Translations under genes and position numbers: made by a program
The notes under the pieces: generated by a model
Told to the model about the DNA's origin: nothing
Databases searched by the model: none
What the model saw: the letters and a program-made list of their open reading frames with translations, nothing else
From: Trichoplax sp. H2
Taxonomy: Eukaryota; Placozoa; Uniplacotomia; Trichoplacea
Direction of reading: 5' to 3'
DNA: 64,000 nt
Assembly: GCA_003344405.1 (NCBI GenBank)
Contig: NOWV01000047.1
Span: forward strand, 372,001 to 436,000
In this document: piece after piece, positions 1-13,747 of the stretch
How the letters are laid out: every line of letters starts with the position of its first letter
How positions within the stretch are numbered: position 1 is the first letter of the stretch

Positions 1-3000
1 GTCTAAAGTAATGACGAACGGATTGTAGCATAGGGCCTCGTATGAGAATAGAACAGCAGGCTTTAACTTGTAAGTTTTGTTTCTATCAGTCAATATGCGG
101 CAGCATAGGCAGGCTTTGTACATCTTATCAAGCTAATAGAACGCAATATTCGATTTTATTTTAATATTCCTTTATCAAATATTACACTGCAACTATGCGG
201 ATATGCCTTTATTCAATAATAACAATTTAAAGTTTAAAACATCCATTATCGCTATGTAGACCATAGCTGAAATAGATTATGATACTACAATACAGAAGCT
301 TGTTTAGAGGATGCACTATCGTACATATATCATAGCTGTAAGATTTTAAGTTAATAAAAAATTGATACTATCCTTCTAAGTTGACGATTTCCCTAATTGT
401 CAAATGCAAATTAAGACACCCACGTTACACCGAGAACTATAACTTACAAAATTATAAATTACAGGAGATAATGTAAGGATCAAAGCTATCCATAATGTAA
501 AATTACTTCATAAGTCTACTTAGATGCTATTTAGAAAGATGATTTGACCAAACTATCATATAATAATCTAAAATTGGTCATGATATTTGTGTTTTGCTAG
601 CTAGCAAATTCTATTCCTGATGATCGATTATTGGAATAAATTATACTATACTATTTAGACGGTCGATATATGAAGTTAAGCAAGATAGAGAGGAATCTGA
701 CTAACGGAAGTATGATGAGAGTTGCATGATAAAATTGTGAACAAATGTGATCTGAAAATAAAAATATCTATTAAGGTTAGGTAATATAGCTTATCCAACT
801 TACTGATCATCAATTTAAGGGATAGTAGTATGATTTATAGTAAACTATTTATAGTGTAAAACTAAATAAAAATCGTTCCAATGGTCAGTTGTTAAGAATA
901 ATTTAAGAGGTCTAAACTATTGCTATTATAAAATCAATTAAGATATTGACTGATGTCTGTATAAGCAAGCTCACAGATGGTCGATAATTGGAATTATTCA
1001 TACGTTCAGTTATTAACAAGATATTTGCTATGACAATTGTATATGTAATTAATGATGGCTGATATTTGTTGATTTATTCTTCACAATCGACATTTTTAAA
1101 ATGGATATAAGTAGTTATGTTATACGGAGCTTTCGTGGCTGAAAGCAGAATTGTATTCATGAATTTGCTTACTTTTATGAAAATAACTTAATGTATTTAG
1201 TATTTAATTCATGATTATGTTATCACAGCTGTATTTAGAAAAGTAGCCAGAGTAGTAAATTCATTAAAAAACGAAATACTTCCTTACAGATGATTATGGT
1301 ATATACTGATACTGGATCGCAGACATGTAAAATAGACTCTTACATCTTGCACAAATTATAAAGATAAATTTATCATTTATATGTCTCAAGTATAGCTTGC
1401 CATGGTCTTATATTACTGCTAAATTAGGATTATTAGTAACCTGAATCAATACTTGTAATCGATTATGTTCCAGTAATAACTCAGGAAAACCGGAAAATAA
1501 ATAACGATCGTTCAACTTTTAATTTTGATTTACTCTTTCATAGTTTGATATTGAAAATGTTTTTTCTAATTATTGGATAGTGATATTATAATTTAATTAA
1601 ATGTATAGGAAGCAAATTTAACTACACACGTTGTTTACGTCTCCGACTTAAGTTTATTAACGTCAATGCAATTGATCCTTTCAATTCTACAATGTCCATA
1701 CGTTAATTCTCCAATCACCGGTCATATTCTATTTAATAGCATAATTGGATTCTATCATTTACAGAGTCGAGTAATTATCATATTTGGTGTTTCTGTTCAT
1801 TTTGCATCATTTGATCTGTCGTTTCTATTCTATTTACTAAGCTCAATATACTTATGTATACAACAATATAGTTTTAATTTCAGGCGTAGTAAGATAATAT
1901 TCTAATAAATCTGATCATCACAAACAAAAGAAATATCTTCATAATGTGGAAAATAATTTATTGAAGTTCGTTACTGAGACGAAGTTAATTAAGATAGACA
2001 ATAAAATAACTATCAAACAGTATCATTGGATAAAGATTTGTTGAGATAAAACTACAATAGTTTTAATCACTACCGATAATATAGTTGACTGCGATTTGAA
2101 TGTGCACGATAGAATTTGAGATTTCTTTTATTTTTATTTTATTTCTGCTGCTTTTATTCACTTATTAAGTAGAAATAAGAACTAGAGTGTAATGATGTAT
2201 AGCTTTTTTCTAAATTTATCTATAATGAAATGAAACACTTTATTTTATAACGCTTGACCTACAGCTATTTTAATTATCCAGACTAATTGATAGCTGTAAA
2301 TTATTAATTGGCAAACTCTTCTGTTTGATAAGTCACATACTCTACTTGTAGGAAAAATTTTACAGTCAAGTAAAGAATTCCAAGAAATGGAATCTATTTG
2401 TTCGTATTGATGTTTCTTCAGACGGAATAATCTAATAACCATAATTTTGATATACAACTAATTTAGTATTATAATCATTATCGCACGAATATCCAATGTG
2501 CTATTAACATGCTTGCTTGTTAATTTTGCCTATTGCATCCATGGTTATAGGAACTTCGAAATAAAATGGCATTTTTATGATGGTTGCGAGTTTCAGTAAC
2601 ATTGTTTTGCCCATTCTTTATACACTTACGTAAGATATTCTATTCGCAAATTGAAAATATTATTTTCCGTGTTTTAAAAATGACATAAGTATGTGCTGTT
2701 TTATTTTTTGCAGTCATTACAAAATTAATTTGGATGTTAAAGTCAATTTTCAATTTTTGCAATGATATAAGTACAGCTTAGAGTGTAGTATTTATTTCAA
2801 TTGTAATTGTATATTGCATTCTAATTTTAATTTTTTATTACAGTAGATCAAAGTAAATGTTGTTGTTTCTATTTCATCCGCAGTATATAAATAATAACTT
2901 CAGATGTAAATGCTTCTTTGTTACGATTGGTATGAGGAAATATCGTTCGTTGTTATTTTATTAATTTCCTCTTTAATTTTGCAAAACATTAAAGATTTAA

Positions 3001-4959
3001 CAGTATATTGAAATCCTTATGGTTTGTATTCGCTGGAAATATTTGATCAGATTTTCTTCTAATAAATTTCTAATTTTTGTTATTTGTAACAAAATTTTAA
3101 TTTTTATAGATAACATACGAGTGAATGCTGTTCATTACATATGTAATAGTATTCCATATTTAGTATGCATCATGTATCAGAGAAATAAGATGTCAAATTT
3201 TTAAATAGATACAACTAAATTTTGATATCGAATCAATCTTTTCTTTAACTATTTTATCCGATGCATAAATTTTAGACTGGAAGCCTCCAATTTCACGCTT
3301 AATATATGCTATTACTATTTTATTGCTTCGTTCTACCATTGCAGTAGAAGTATAATAGTGATCAAGATATAAAAAAGTTAGATTACTATTATCAATTAAT
3401 GTACAATGGTGTTGACGACTATTAAGATTTAATATGAAATATTGATTAATCCTAAATGAAATTAGTTGATGGGATTGTGATTATAAATGAAGATATAATA
3501 TTAGTTGTAGAAAGCTCTTGAGCAATAGATAGTAATCTTTAGAAGAAAATCCGAAAACTTTTAGCCCAAAAGATATTTTTAATAATTAATTTCGTTTGCA
3601 ATATCAATATGGCCTCGTGATAAAACCAACATTGACGTTATTTTAGTAGAATTTTTGATTACAAATTGACATTAATTTCGATCGTTATTGTTGCCCTTCA
3701 TATACTTCATATTTATTTGATAATCCTCGTAAATAGATTAGTAGAATCTGCTGTATCACATGTAGTAATCAAAAAATACTTCCTTCATCCACTTTCATCG
3801 CATGAATATAATGTTATTTAATGCAATTTTAGGATAAAGTACTAACTACGCTGTATATAAGGATTTAAAGATTGGTTATTTCCTATTAAATATTTACTAT
3901 CTTTACAAATGGTAGAATTCATATCAATAGTGTACCAGAAAGAAGATAAAGATAATAAACTAGAACAATGCCTTCAACGATATATTAGCATGAAATTTGA
4001 AATGTTGCTGCATGTTATAGTAACAAGGGTCGTAGATACTATTTGTGTTGCACCTTCATAAATTTTTTTCTTATTTTATGGCATTAATATAAATTAGGGT
4101 GATTTTAGTAGATAACATGATGTGTCTAGGCATCAGATGATGGTTTGCTAAGACGAAAAGTGAATGCACTGTGAATTACATTTCGTAGTGGGAAGTATGC
4201 ATTTGATTAAACCATGAATACATTGCCCTCCTAATACATGAGTATTCTCTATAGAAATGTCCACTTATTTTTTATCCTTAGTGTAAAAATTATCATAGTA
4301 CCTAATCATTTTCCATAATGAATTATAACAAAATGGCCCAATCGATCTCCTCATGAATTATTATCACCAATATTTTTTCTCGCTAATACTATTAAAATAC
4401 CATTGCTACTGCTCATATAGCCTAGAACTATAGGTTAGATTACCATTAACGGTTTATTGCAGGAAAGAAATAGTATCAAACTCCTACACATTGCAATCCA
4501 ATAGTTTGAAAGTCATAAAATAAGATTATTAAAATGTTTAAGATTAAAATTTCGACTTATAGTTTGTTATATTTATTGCAAGCAGATCTGCAATTTTAGA
4601 ATTCATATTTATTTCTTTATCGTTTTTAATATGATTTCATTTCTGTATGTTTCGATAACAAACAATGCTATCAGTTCCTTTTAACGAGATAGTATTGAAC
4701 AGGTCAGCGTTTTTCAACTAACTTCACTTAAATTAACTAGGGTTCCATAAGATTTAATGTGCATTTAAGTGTAGGTATGTTTATTCGTCCATATACATTA
4801 ATATCAACATTAGGTCTGTTATAAATATAATTTATCGTTATGAAGGCTGTCTATCATTCCAGAAAGATTATGACGTATCAACAATAAACATTATATAGTG
4901 AATCTAATGTAATGCCAGATTAAGTGCACAGAGGAATGGATTGATCGAAATTTTGTCGT
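1..4959. other. AT-rich gene-free stretch
   Basis: I see no supported gene in this stretch. Open frames here are short (the longest are a 79-codon frame on plus at 1666-1905 and a 70-codon frame on minus at 2245-2457). They have the I/F/Y/N/L-rich composition expected of AT-rich non-coding DNA, with no recognisable domain and no matching splice partners. No tandem array or RNA gene was recognised. Part of it may be the 3' flank of the GPCR gene that ends at 4960. Confidence 0.5.
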
Positions 4960-5943
4960 TTATGGTGCATGAACACAGCAACAATTAGTTGAGAGAGCAT
5001 TTTTACTTCGAACATGATAGTAACCGTATAATATTGGATTATAAGCTATAGCTGAGGTATAAATTATAGTTACGATTTGAATTACTAACGATACATTAGG
5101 TATAGCCAACAGGCGAAATTCGACGATAATAAAAACAACAAAATAGGGAACATTGTTAACTAGAAAGACTATGCAACATGCGATTAAAATTTTAATCACT
5201 TTTCTTTTCCTCAATAAACGTTCTCTTGCATTCTTAGTCATGAATGATGGCCTTTGGCTATTCTCAGGGCTGATCCATAATCGATAGATAACAAGGCTAT
5301 AGAGGGATACTAAGAGAATAATGGGTATAATAAAGGAAATGGAAATATGCATAGTCCAAAAAGTTATTCGTGTTAGTTCAATCTGCCTAATTGGATAACC
5401 GGTAGCATTTCTAATAGTAATATCGGTTGTATTATTTTCAGGATAAAATGGCAGGCAACTTATAACACCATTAGCATTGTAGAGGATAGTATAACGAGCA
5501 TATTGAATATAGACAACGAAAGAAATAAGCCAGCTAATTGGAATAAAGAGATAAGCCTTCTTGCAGGTCATTTTTAAATATGGTTTCATGGGATAAACGA
5601 TAACAAGGCAACGATCGGCGCAAATTGTCACTAATGTCAAAGCAATACAAAAAATAGAAGCTACGGGTGTTATGGATCGAAAACGGCACATATCCACGGA
5701 TTTCGGAAATGCAAATCCCGACTTGGGATTGAATAATTCATAAATTTTAAAAGGCATCAAAAACGCAGCGATAATCAATCCAGCTAATGATAAATTACTA
5801 ACTAAGACATTAACGGGAGTTCGGTAGCTTTTTTTAATCATGACAATCATGATAAAGAGAAGATTGAAAGGTATAGAAATTGCCATCATACCAATATATA
5901 GGATAGCGATAATGGTGCGCGCTGCTATAGCCGTTGATTCCAT
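4960..5943 (-). CDS. Class A (rhodopsin-type) G protein-coupled receptor, single exon
   Basis: A 327-residue seven-helix receptor of the plasma membrane, coded in one exon from the ATG at 5943. Helices lie at roughly residues 8-35, 43-66, 86-112, 131-153, 192-220, 246-272 and 284-308. Visible landmarks are Asn27 in helix 1, Cys86 at the top of helix 3, a DRC motif (110-112) in the DRY position, Trp138 in helix 4, Cys163 in extracellular loop 2 (the expected disulphide partner of Cys86), Pro266 in helix 6 and NPILY (302-306) for NPxxY. Loop 2 has glycosylation sequons at Asn170, Asn171 and Asn179. A Cys-Cys-Cys cluster near the C-terminus could be palmitoylated. The nearly invariant Asp of helix 2 (2.50) is replaced by Gly55. 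A peptide-type ligand is only a guess; I cannot assign a subfamily. Confidence 0.9.
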   Translation of the reverse strand: MESTAIAARTIIAILYIGMMAISIPFNLLFIMIVMIKKSYRTPVNVLVSNLSLAGLIIAAFLMPFKIYELFNPKSGFAFPKSVDMCRFRSITPVASIFCIALTLVTICADRCLVIVYPMKPYLKMTCKKAYLFIPISWLISFVVYIQYARYTILYNANGVISCLPFYPENNTTDITIRNATGYPIRQIELTRITFWTMHISISFIIPIILLVSLYSLVIYRLWISPENSQRPSFMTKNARERLLRKRKVIKILIACCIVFLVNNVPYFVVFIIVEFRLLAIPNVSLVIQIVTIIYTSAIAYNPILYGYYHVRSKNALSTNCCCVHAP

Positions 5944-8480
5944 TTCGAACGACGATCGTTAATTTCTAATACGAATAAAAATTTGATTAATTCATATCAA
6001 TCAATCTATTGAATAGATTTAGACTAGTTTAAAATAGATATTTCCTCCTTACCGCTTATTTATCAATTGAAAAAGGATAACATTTCGAATAGCTTTTCCT
6101 TCATATATCCAAGGATTGCTGTGATATAGTTAGACAATCGTTCAATTAAACTCTTTCTCTCTTAGCTTCTCTTTTTTCCCTTTTCCTGTAGAATCAACTT
6201 AATAGTCACCATCAAAGTAGAAAATCCAAGTATAAAAAATGGATAGAAAACAATTATATCCTTGGCCTATTCTACTAATCTACAAATTGATGACAATTAA
6301 TTCCCTGAATCGATCGATCACTATAGTTACACTGACAGTTACTTAAAGAAATAGTTCTGTTGATACTAATCAAGGCTAATCAGCTGCAGTCATGTGATGG
6401 AGAAGAGTAAGATTTTTTAAAGATTGTTTAATTATGCTTGTATCAGAGAGAATAATGACATCGGTATCGAATTTTAATTATAGAGAAATTGATTATATTG
6501 CCTTTCAAATATCAAAAGATTGATTTTATTCAAATAGATCAATACGCTATGCTAGTTAATAAGACAATAGCTTTGATTCTATTAAAATATTGTTATATCA
6601 AGCTAACTATTGATTTCTTTTTACACTACATGTTTACGTTATAATATTATCAATAACATCGCAAGGTATCAGTTGAAATAACAATGATAATAATACACGT
6701 ATATCGACATTAGATAAAATAAATAACCTTTACCGTACATAGTATTAACTGAAAATTGATCGAAGTAGAAAATGAAGCACAAATCAAATACTGCACCCAT
6801 TAATCTTTGATTCTGAACGATCACCACTTAGATAACAGTCGATATTAAGAATGTCAGCAATGCTAATCTACTATTCAATAGTGATATAAGTAAAATGATA
6901 GAAAATCTAAGTTGATCAAACGCCATTTAATGGAAAACGGGATGTCAATAGAGTAATCCGAGATTTCTTAATAGATGACCATGGCTTGCAATGAGACACA
7001 TTGATAATTGTAATGGACACATGTTCTTGATTTCATGTTTTCTTTCGAGATAAAAATATCTATTGGAGATAAAAGTTATAGTGTAAGGTAAGCTTTTCAT
7101 TGGCGCTTTTCGTCGAGTTTGATTGCATGAACAGTTCTATCAATTCTTATATTGCCGGTAAAATACGTGTTCTAATCGCTTTCATAGAGAAATAGTTAGG
7201 CCTATTAGATTTATTGCTAAAGGGTAAAAGCGTTAAAGATAAAGATGGAATGGAAGAAAACTTGTACTATTGATGACGTCTAGATATACAAATAGAATAC
7301 TAGTTTAATCATGCCTAGATTTAGTATCATTTCGGAATTTGGAGATATTTTATGAACAGAAAAATTTTATTCTACTTTGTCGGTGGAAGTTTTTCGTTTT
7401 CATTTCAACTGAGATAAATGATAGTGAACTAACTTTGTCACATTTATTCACTGCAATTTTACTTATGTCTTGCATACAAAGATAAGTATCTGATCTTCCG
7501 TTCCACCTGGTTTCAAGGCATAATTTGCACCGTGCTTAGATTGATGCATACGAGAGTATTAAGTCTGTTCTATTTCTAGGTTTGTTAAGTTATGATCAAT
7601 AAATTTATTATAGCTAACTTGCAGCCTAATAATTAGCGATCAGTATAACACCTCATATCTATTATTATCATGATAAATTACAATTAATTAATGAATAAAT
7701 GAACTAGTTATTGACTATGTACCGGATTATACCATGAATTGGCGACAAACAGTCTATAAAATAATGCTAATAGTCCATAAAATTGATGTAGGACTGTTGT
7801 TTCAATTTAATAAATGTCCTACAGTTCTGCTGTTTCTATTCTATTCAGCAAGCCATAAATTGTGATTATGCCGTTATTAAACTTACAGTATTGCAGCTGT
7901 CGCTATTTTTCTATTCTAATTTAAAAACTGAAAGAAATTTACACTTCGTAATTGAATATAAATGGTTTCATTGACATGCGAACGATTTGGGTATGTTAAA
8001 GTTCGAATAGAACACATGTTACGCTACTGGTGTTGTTGGAAACCCTGGCACATCTAAAATCTGTGTTAGTTAAGGAATTGCAAGTGAATAAAGTGATTTA
8101 TATTAATAAATGCAGTACTTGCGTAATATTTCAATCTACCTTGGCCGCCATAAAGTATAATCATGGTGCAGCCTAGGTGAAAGTCTAATAGTGATTATGG
8201 GTTGGCTCAGTGATCTTTCGGATATTCCTTGCTGTATTAATGCAATTTTAAAATTTTTTATCGATAGTGTATCTGTCGTGGAACTCAAGTAAAAATACTT
8301 CTAGCTGTCGCAAAATACTCATATTGATAAGTAGTGGCAGATTGAATGATAGCAAACGAGCTGTATGTCTACTTTGTCATAAAATTACGTATATATTAGC
8401 AACCATTGTTGGTAGTTATTGCACAATGATTATTGCGGCAATTACCTGCAAATACTCTGTAAAAAGTGAGGCGGTATACA
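5944..8480. other. Gene-free 5' flank of the GPCR gene
   Basis: No coding sequence could be supported here. The region immediately upstream of the receptor start is AT-rich, with no TACTGTAC-type cluster of the kind found upstream of the housekeeping genes further along. No RNA gene or tandem repeat was recognised. Confidence 0.4.
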
Positions 8481-9780
8481 CGGTTTGTGCACGAATTTTA
8501 GCAATGTTTTGTTGCAGGAAATATTGTTGAGGACGATGAAATCGATATTGGACCTTCTTTTAATAACTCGAGGACGATTTATACGGACTGAGTTTCTCTG
8601 AAAAATTTTTGACGGTAGTGGGTAAAATTGCTGTTTATAACGGATCAGCCGATGCTGTGCAGTACTATAGTAGCTTCTTCAATGTTAGGTGTACTAGAGC
8701 GATAGCCGACGGCATAGTCTACACACCAATTTTAGTAATATTTACCGTTAGTTCTACCAAATTTTGGCGATGATGATGAATTCGATATTAGAGTATTACG
8801 AGCTAAGAATAATTCTCTCTTGCCATAAAGATTGAGATTGTGTTTTCGCATCTACACTACTGTAAATTGAAATACCAATCAGTTGATATTTCTATGTAGA
8901 CATATTTAAGGTTGAGCACAGTAAGGTCTCCAATCTCTCTATAAAATCACAGTCTACTTTATTGTCGGCAAGGGCGCAGCTTACATGGCTTTAGGTACCT
9001 GAAACTGGTTTAACTATAATAGTTACTTCGTCTTTAAAAATGAATATAATTAATGCTGTAAAGAATCTCCATTTGCACGGATTAAATACCATCTAATCTA
9101 TTCCATTTACTGTGTCAGTATTAAATTAATCAATTCCTAGTAGCACTTTAAGAAACATATATTAGGCTATCTTACTAAGATATTCCATCTCCACTTAGAA
9201 ATTGTACTTTCAACCTTGACATTTTTCGAGGTAATAGATACAATCTGGTTCAACTCGTTGCCAATTACTACTTTACTCTACCTAATCCTAAATTAAGCGT
9301 TACTATCACATCAACTGTTGGGCACTAAAGTCATAGTGATACCGGCATATATCGAACGTCACATGAAAATAATGTACATCCCACAAAAATTGACTTTCAT
9401 GACAAACCACTCCTTTAACAACTATTTAACGATTCAGAGGGACTTTCTTCCTCTAAAATAGATCGAAATAATTGGTTGTAGGTGGTAAAAATTGCTGTTT
9501 AGGACGGCTCAGCTGATGCTGTGCGTCATATATTTGTAAAAATGCGGGATGTAGGGATGGTCTATGCCCGAGTTTTTACAATATTTAGTTTTACAAAATA
9601 TTATGATGAGATATATACTATATTGAAAGCTCTAAAGCTCCCTTGGAACACGAATTGACGATTCAGAGGGACTGGATTCCTTTCAAATAGGTGTTAAATA
9701 TTCGATTCTATTGGCTAAAATTGCTATTTCTGACCGGCTTAGTCGATGCTCTTAAGGTGTACACTGTACAGCTACCCTGG
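8480..9780 (+). repeat. Degenerate repeat family, at least three diverged copies
   Basis: The same word order recurs with heavy divergence. A segment reading roughly 'GGACT..TTTCTCT' followed by 'GGTAAAATTGCTGTTT' and then 'GGCTCAGCTGATGCTGTGC' occurs at about 8573-8660, 9431-9525 and 9661-9750. Between copies a second block, 'GATGATGAATTCGATATT', appears near 8763 with a relative at 8530, preceded by 'CCAATTTTAGTAATATTT' near 8725 and a relative at 8490. The copies seem to be fragments of a unit of about 230 bp. Frames are not kept between copies, so I read this as an old decayed array or dispersed repeat and not as a gene. Confidence 0.55.
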
Positions 9781-10556
9781 TAAAATCACCTTTTGAGGGG
9801 GGGAAATTAAATCATAAAGAATTTCGACAATCAAAAATTGCAAATCAAATCATGAATCTGATTTACTTCTTAACAGAATTAAATCAAATCACCGAATTAC
9901 ATCTGAATTTTGGCATGGACAAATTTTTTCCAAGATAGCCTCCAAAATACCTTAGATCAACATGGATAATCGACTCCTAGAGTATTGCATACAAATCATT
10001 CTATACTGTACAATGTGTGCATGCTGAAATCATACTGTAGCCTGTAAAACTGGTATTTCTTGTCACACAGGACTACAGTAGAAGAAGGCTTGGACTAGAT
10101 TGAGCACACTTGGACGGACAGACGTTCTCCACGTCATCTCGTCAAAGTATTATGGCAAACACTTGGGATATGATAGTGTTTTAATATGCAGATGGTCGAT
10201 TTTAAATTGATTCATTTTTTGGAAATGAAGTAAAACTATGCTGAATCTTATTGTCTGTTACTAAGTTCTGCTTGGATATAGTTATATAAGATCGTCGATG
10301 TTATTTAAATTAGTACTCGTGATTTAAAAAAACTGACACGGAAGATCCATATTACCGTGATTAGTTTATTATGATTAGCAAACTTCTGTATCTATTTTTC
10401 TGAATCACTTGCTCTAATTTTAGAAGGTTGATGACTTGATATAACTGTTTTGAAGCAGAAATTAGTAAAATAGATTAGATTTCAATATAGCGTTACTTAA
10501 TTTAGAGAAATAAAGCGAATTACAGAATCGAACAGCCGCTTAATGTTGAACAAGAG

Positions 10557-10690
10557 TACAGTATGTATAAACCATATCAGAGTTTCCTGTCCATCCATGT
10601 ACATTGTACAGTACGGTATGACTGTGTCCTTACGCAATGTACTCTGACTGACTACTAGCTCTGTAGTGAGTACCCATACTGTACTACCTA
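10557..10690. promoter_or_regulatory. TACAGTAC/TACTGTAC cluster upstream of RECQL
   Basis: Several copies of a palindromic word lie 170-300 bp before the RECQL start codon: TACAGTA at 10557, TACAGTAC at 10607 and TACTGTAC at 10677, with near-matches such as TACCGTAC close by. The same word clusters upstream of SCYL2, the 94-aa gene/FYV7 pair and glycogen synthase. A role as a promoter element is inference from position only. Confidence 0.45.
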
Positions 10691-10855
10691 CCGTACTCAA
10701 ATAGTTGAACAACCGTAGTATAATCATCTTAGCAGACCACACCATCCATTGATCGATTGGTAAATGCCGGCTAATGACGATAATATTGGTTGATCCATAC
10801 TACATTGCTGATCCATTGAGCTCCATTAATCAGCATTACCTGGCTGTGTAGTAGT

Positions 10856-13747
10856 ATGGAAACATTGCAAGAAATTCAGCAAGAGTTAAGCTCAATTGAT
10901 GTTCAAGTGAAAAATTTACTGGATAGAAAAGAGCAATTATTACAATTACAAGATCAATTACAACAAGAAATTGTACAGCAAGCGAAATGGTCAGGTACGA
11001 ATTGTTTATACTTTGCGTAGTCTAGTGTGGACGACAACATCTCCAAACTGGATGAATATTTTTTAATCTATCAATGATATCTTCCAGTTGTACAATATTT
11101 TTCTGTCTTGAGTATTGATTATACGCGATCGATCATACACTGCGAGCGTATCACGATCTATAGTTTGTGATATGTTAATAAATAAATAATTATATATACG
11201 CGGATGTTGTTATATAGCTGATACTTTTGGGATATAACTATACGTACTCGTACAGGATATCCAATTCAATCTTTTATAGTAAAAACAATCTACAATATCT
11301 ACATATACCATCTAGACTAGTAGACCAACACTGATAAGTAGATCAGATGTGATCACACGGGCTACAGCACTCAATCTTGTCCGTAATTTTTCCTCCTTGA
11401 ACTGAATAATACTCTTTATAAAAATCCGTCAGTACGTTCGAAAATTTACATGACTATAATAGATAGGATTATTCCTACATGTTGATATGGAAACATACAT
11501 CCATAAATGAATGGAAAAATCTCATATACTGCATTACATTGTATCATACTGTAGCTTTTAATCGAATGACGAACGTGTACTCAAATGATTTTATTAATGA
11601 ATTAGGTACCGATTGGAGCTCTGATAGCAATTTTACATGGTCTAATCAACTCTTGCAAATTAGCCGAGATACCTTCGGTATCGAAAATTTTCGCCAATAC
11701 CAGCTGGAAGCGATGAATGTTACGTTATCTGAAATAGATTGTATACTGATTTTACCTACTGGGGCCGGAAAAAGCTTATGCTATCAGATACCGGCTCTAT
11801 TGAGTCAAGGTTTCACTCTGGTAATATCTCCTCTGGTATCGCTCATGCAAGACCAGGTAGATCGTTCTACAGTATCTTACCTATTTGATTATTTTATACC
11901 AATTGTCTACTTCTTGATCTTTTCCTTGCTTGACTATGCCATGTAGCCAACATGAAGCAAAGTTAAAATAAGCTTTGTACCAGTAACGATGTCATAATAG
12001 ATGTACAATTTTGGCTCTTACAGATTATTTCCTTAAAATTAAAAGGAGTTGAAGGCGTAGAGATGCTAAGTGCAGAAACTGAACCTAGCCATACTAAGGC
12101 CGTTTATCAACGCATGTTATCTGACAACGAAGGGATTTTGAAGATATTATTTGTTACACCGGAAAAAATTGGTAAAAGTAAACGATTTTTATCCAATTTA
12201 GAAAAGGCCAATAACTGCAATCGACTTGCCCGGATAGTCGTTGATGAAGTTCACTGCACAAGTCAATGGGGAAATGATTTTCGACCAGACTATAAAGCAT
12301 TAGGTGTTCTCAAAAGACAATTCCCTTCAGTGCCTTTACTAGGTTTGACTGCTACTGCCAGCGAGGCTATTACTCAAGATATTAAAACAATCCTGTCACT
12401 ATCTACCTGCTGCATGATATTTCGCGGGTCAATGACGAGAGTGAATTTAATTTATGAGGTTTCGTAACTGTATTTCTCAATTTAAATTTTAACTTTTAAT
12501 CTCATTTACCATCACTTTAAAGTTAAACTACTACATATGTAATTGTTGTAATTAGGTAAGACAGAAGCCATCTAGTCACACTGATACGATAAACGATATG
12601 GTCTCCTTAATTAACGACAAGTTCCGAAATCAATCAGGTTTATATTCAATATCTGTTGTGTTATTGTCCTAGTAAAATAGACCTCTAAAGGTATTAATGA
12701 TGTTATCAAGGTATTATATACTGTTGTACCAGAAAGGAGAGTGAAACCGTTGCCAGTGATTTAGTATCAAAAGGGATTCATGCAGCTTTCTACCATGCCG
12801 ATATGGAAATGTCCGAGCGCAGTTCCGTACATCGACACTGGATAGAAAACAAAGTTAACGTAAGTATGCAATACCCTTATTGGTCAACTATGTTTAATAG
12901 GAAATTGCGTATTTGGTACAGATATTTTATTAATAATATAATTTACTATTATGCGCATATATACACGATGCACATTCGTTTTCCTTTGAAATAGGTTATT
13001 GTTGGGACCATCGCTTTTGGTATGGGCATCGATAAGCCGGATGTTCGCTTTGTTATTCATCATACTATTAGTAAATCTATCGAAAATTACTATCAAGAGA
13101 GTGGTCGGGCTGGAAGAGATGGTCAGTTAGCGCGTTGCATTTTATATTATCGACCTTTAGATGCTTTTAAACTAAGTTGTATGGTGTTTATGGAGCAAAC
13201 TGGTCAGAAAAATTTATATAAAATGTTACAGTACTGTAATAACATTAAAACTTGCAGACGGAAGCTAATTGCGGATCATTTTGTTGACAATATAGCCAGC
13301 TGTAATTGCTCAATTTGCGATACTTGTTCTAATTCTTCTAATGTGATATCATCGGATCAAAACGAAATATGTCACTTCATTTTACGCACTATACAACAAG
13401 CAACTGACGGTGATGTCAATTTAACCCCTTTAAAAATTGTTAAAAATATACAAAAACATTTTAGTAACTTAGATATATTTATGATAGAAAAAGTCATTGT
13501 TACCATGACACTGCGTGGCCTATTGAAAGAAAATCTTCATTTTACTCCGTATTCTACGATATGCTATTTAATAGCAGGTATGAAAGCATCCACAAGCAAG
13601 CAGGAGAATTTCAAATTTGTTGTAGATACTTTTGAAAATGCTAGTATGAAACGTCAAGCCCCAAAGGAAATTGCTCGTTCGTCAAGTAAAAAGCTAAAAA
13701 GACAAAATGCTGTTGTTGATGATCGAGATGTTGTAACCATTGATTAA
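10856..13747 (+). CDS. RECQL: RecQ-family ATP-dependent DNA helicase Q1, 6 exons
   Basis: A 3'-5' RecQ DNA helicase of the nucleus (RECQL/RECQ1 branch), with roles in genome maintenance. Exons are 10856-10994, 11555-11856, 12024-12458, 12556-12637, 12711-12859 and 12995-13747. All introns are GT-AG and the frame is kept throughout, giving 619 residues (the human protein is about 650). Exon 1 codes a short N-terminal coiled coil, typical of RECQL and absent from other RecQ types. The Walker A motif GAGKS has its Lys at 119, the DEVH box is 221-224, and LTATA (motif III) and the QESGRAGRD motif VI in exon 6 are intact. They are followed by the zinc-binding Cys residues (CRR, then CNCSICDTC) and the winged-helix region. 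The C-terminal tail is Lys/Arg-rich, as expected for a nuclear signal. The acceptor of exon 5 has a weak pyrimidine tract. RECQL is tail-to-tail with SCYL2. Confidence 0.95.

Noticed and set aside
1666-1905. 79-codon hydrophobic plus-strand ORF
   Set aside because: The composition (I, F, L, Y, S) is that of AT-rich random sequence; there is no domain, and no splice or promoter support.
10497-10745. 82-codon minus-strand ORF upstream of RECQL
   Set aside because: It runs through the TACTGTAC cluster and reads V/T/L repeats generated by the motif; there is no independent support.
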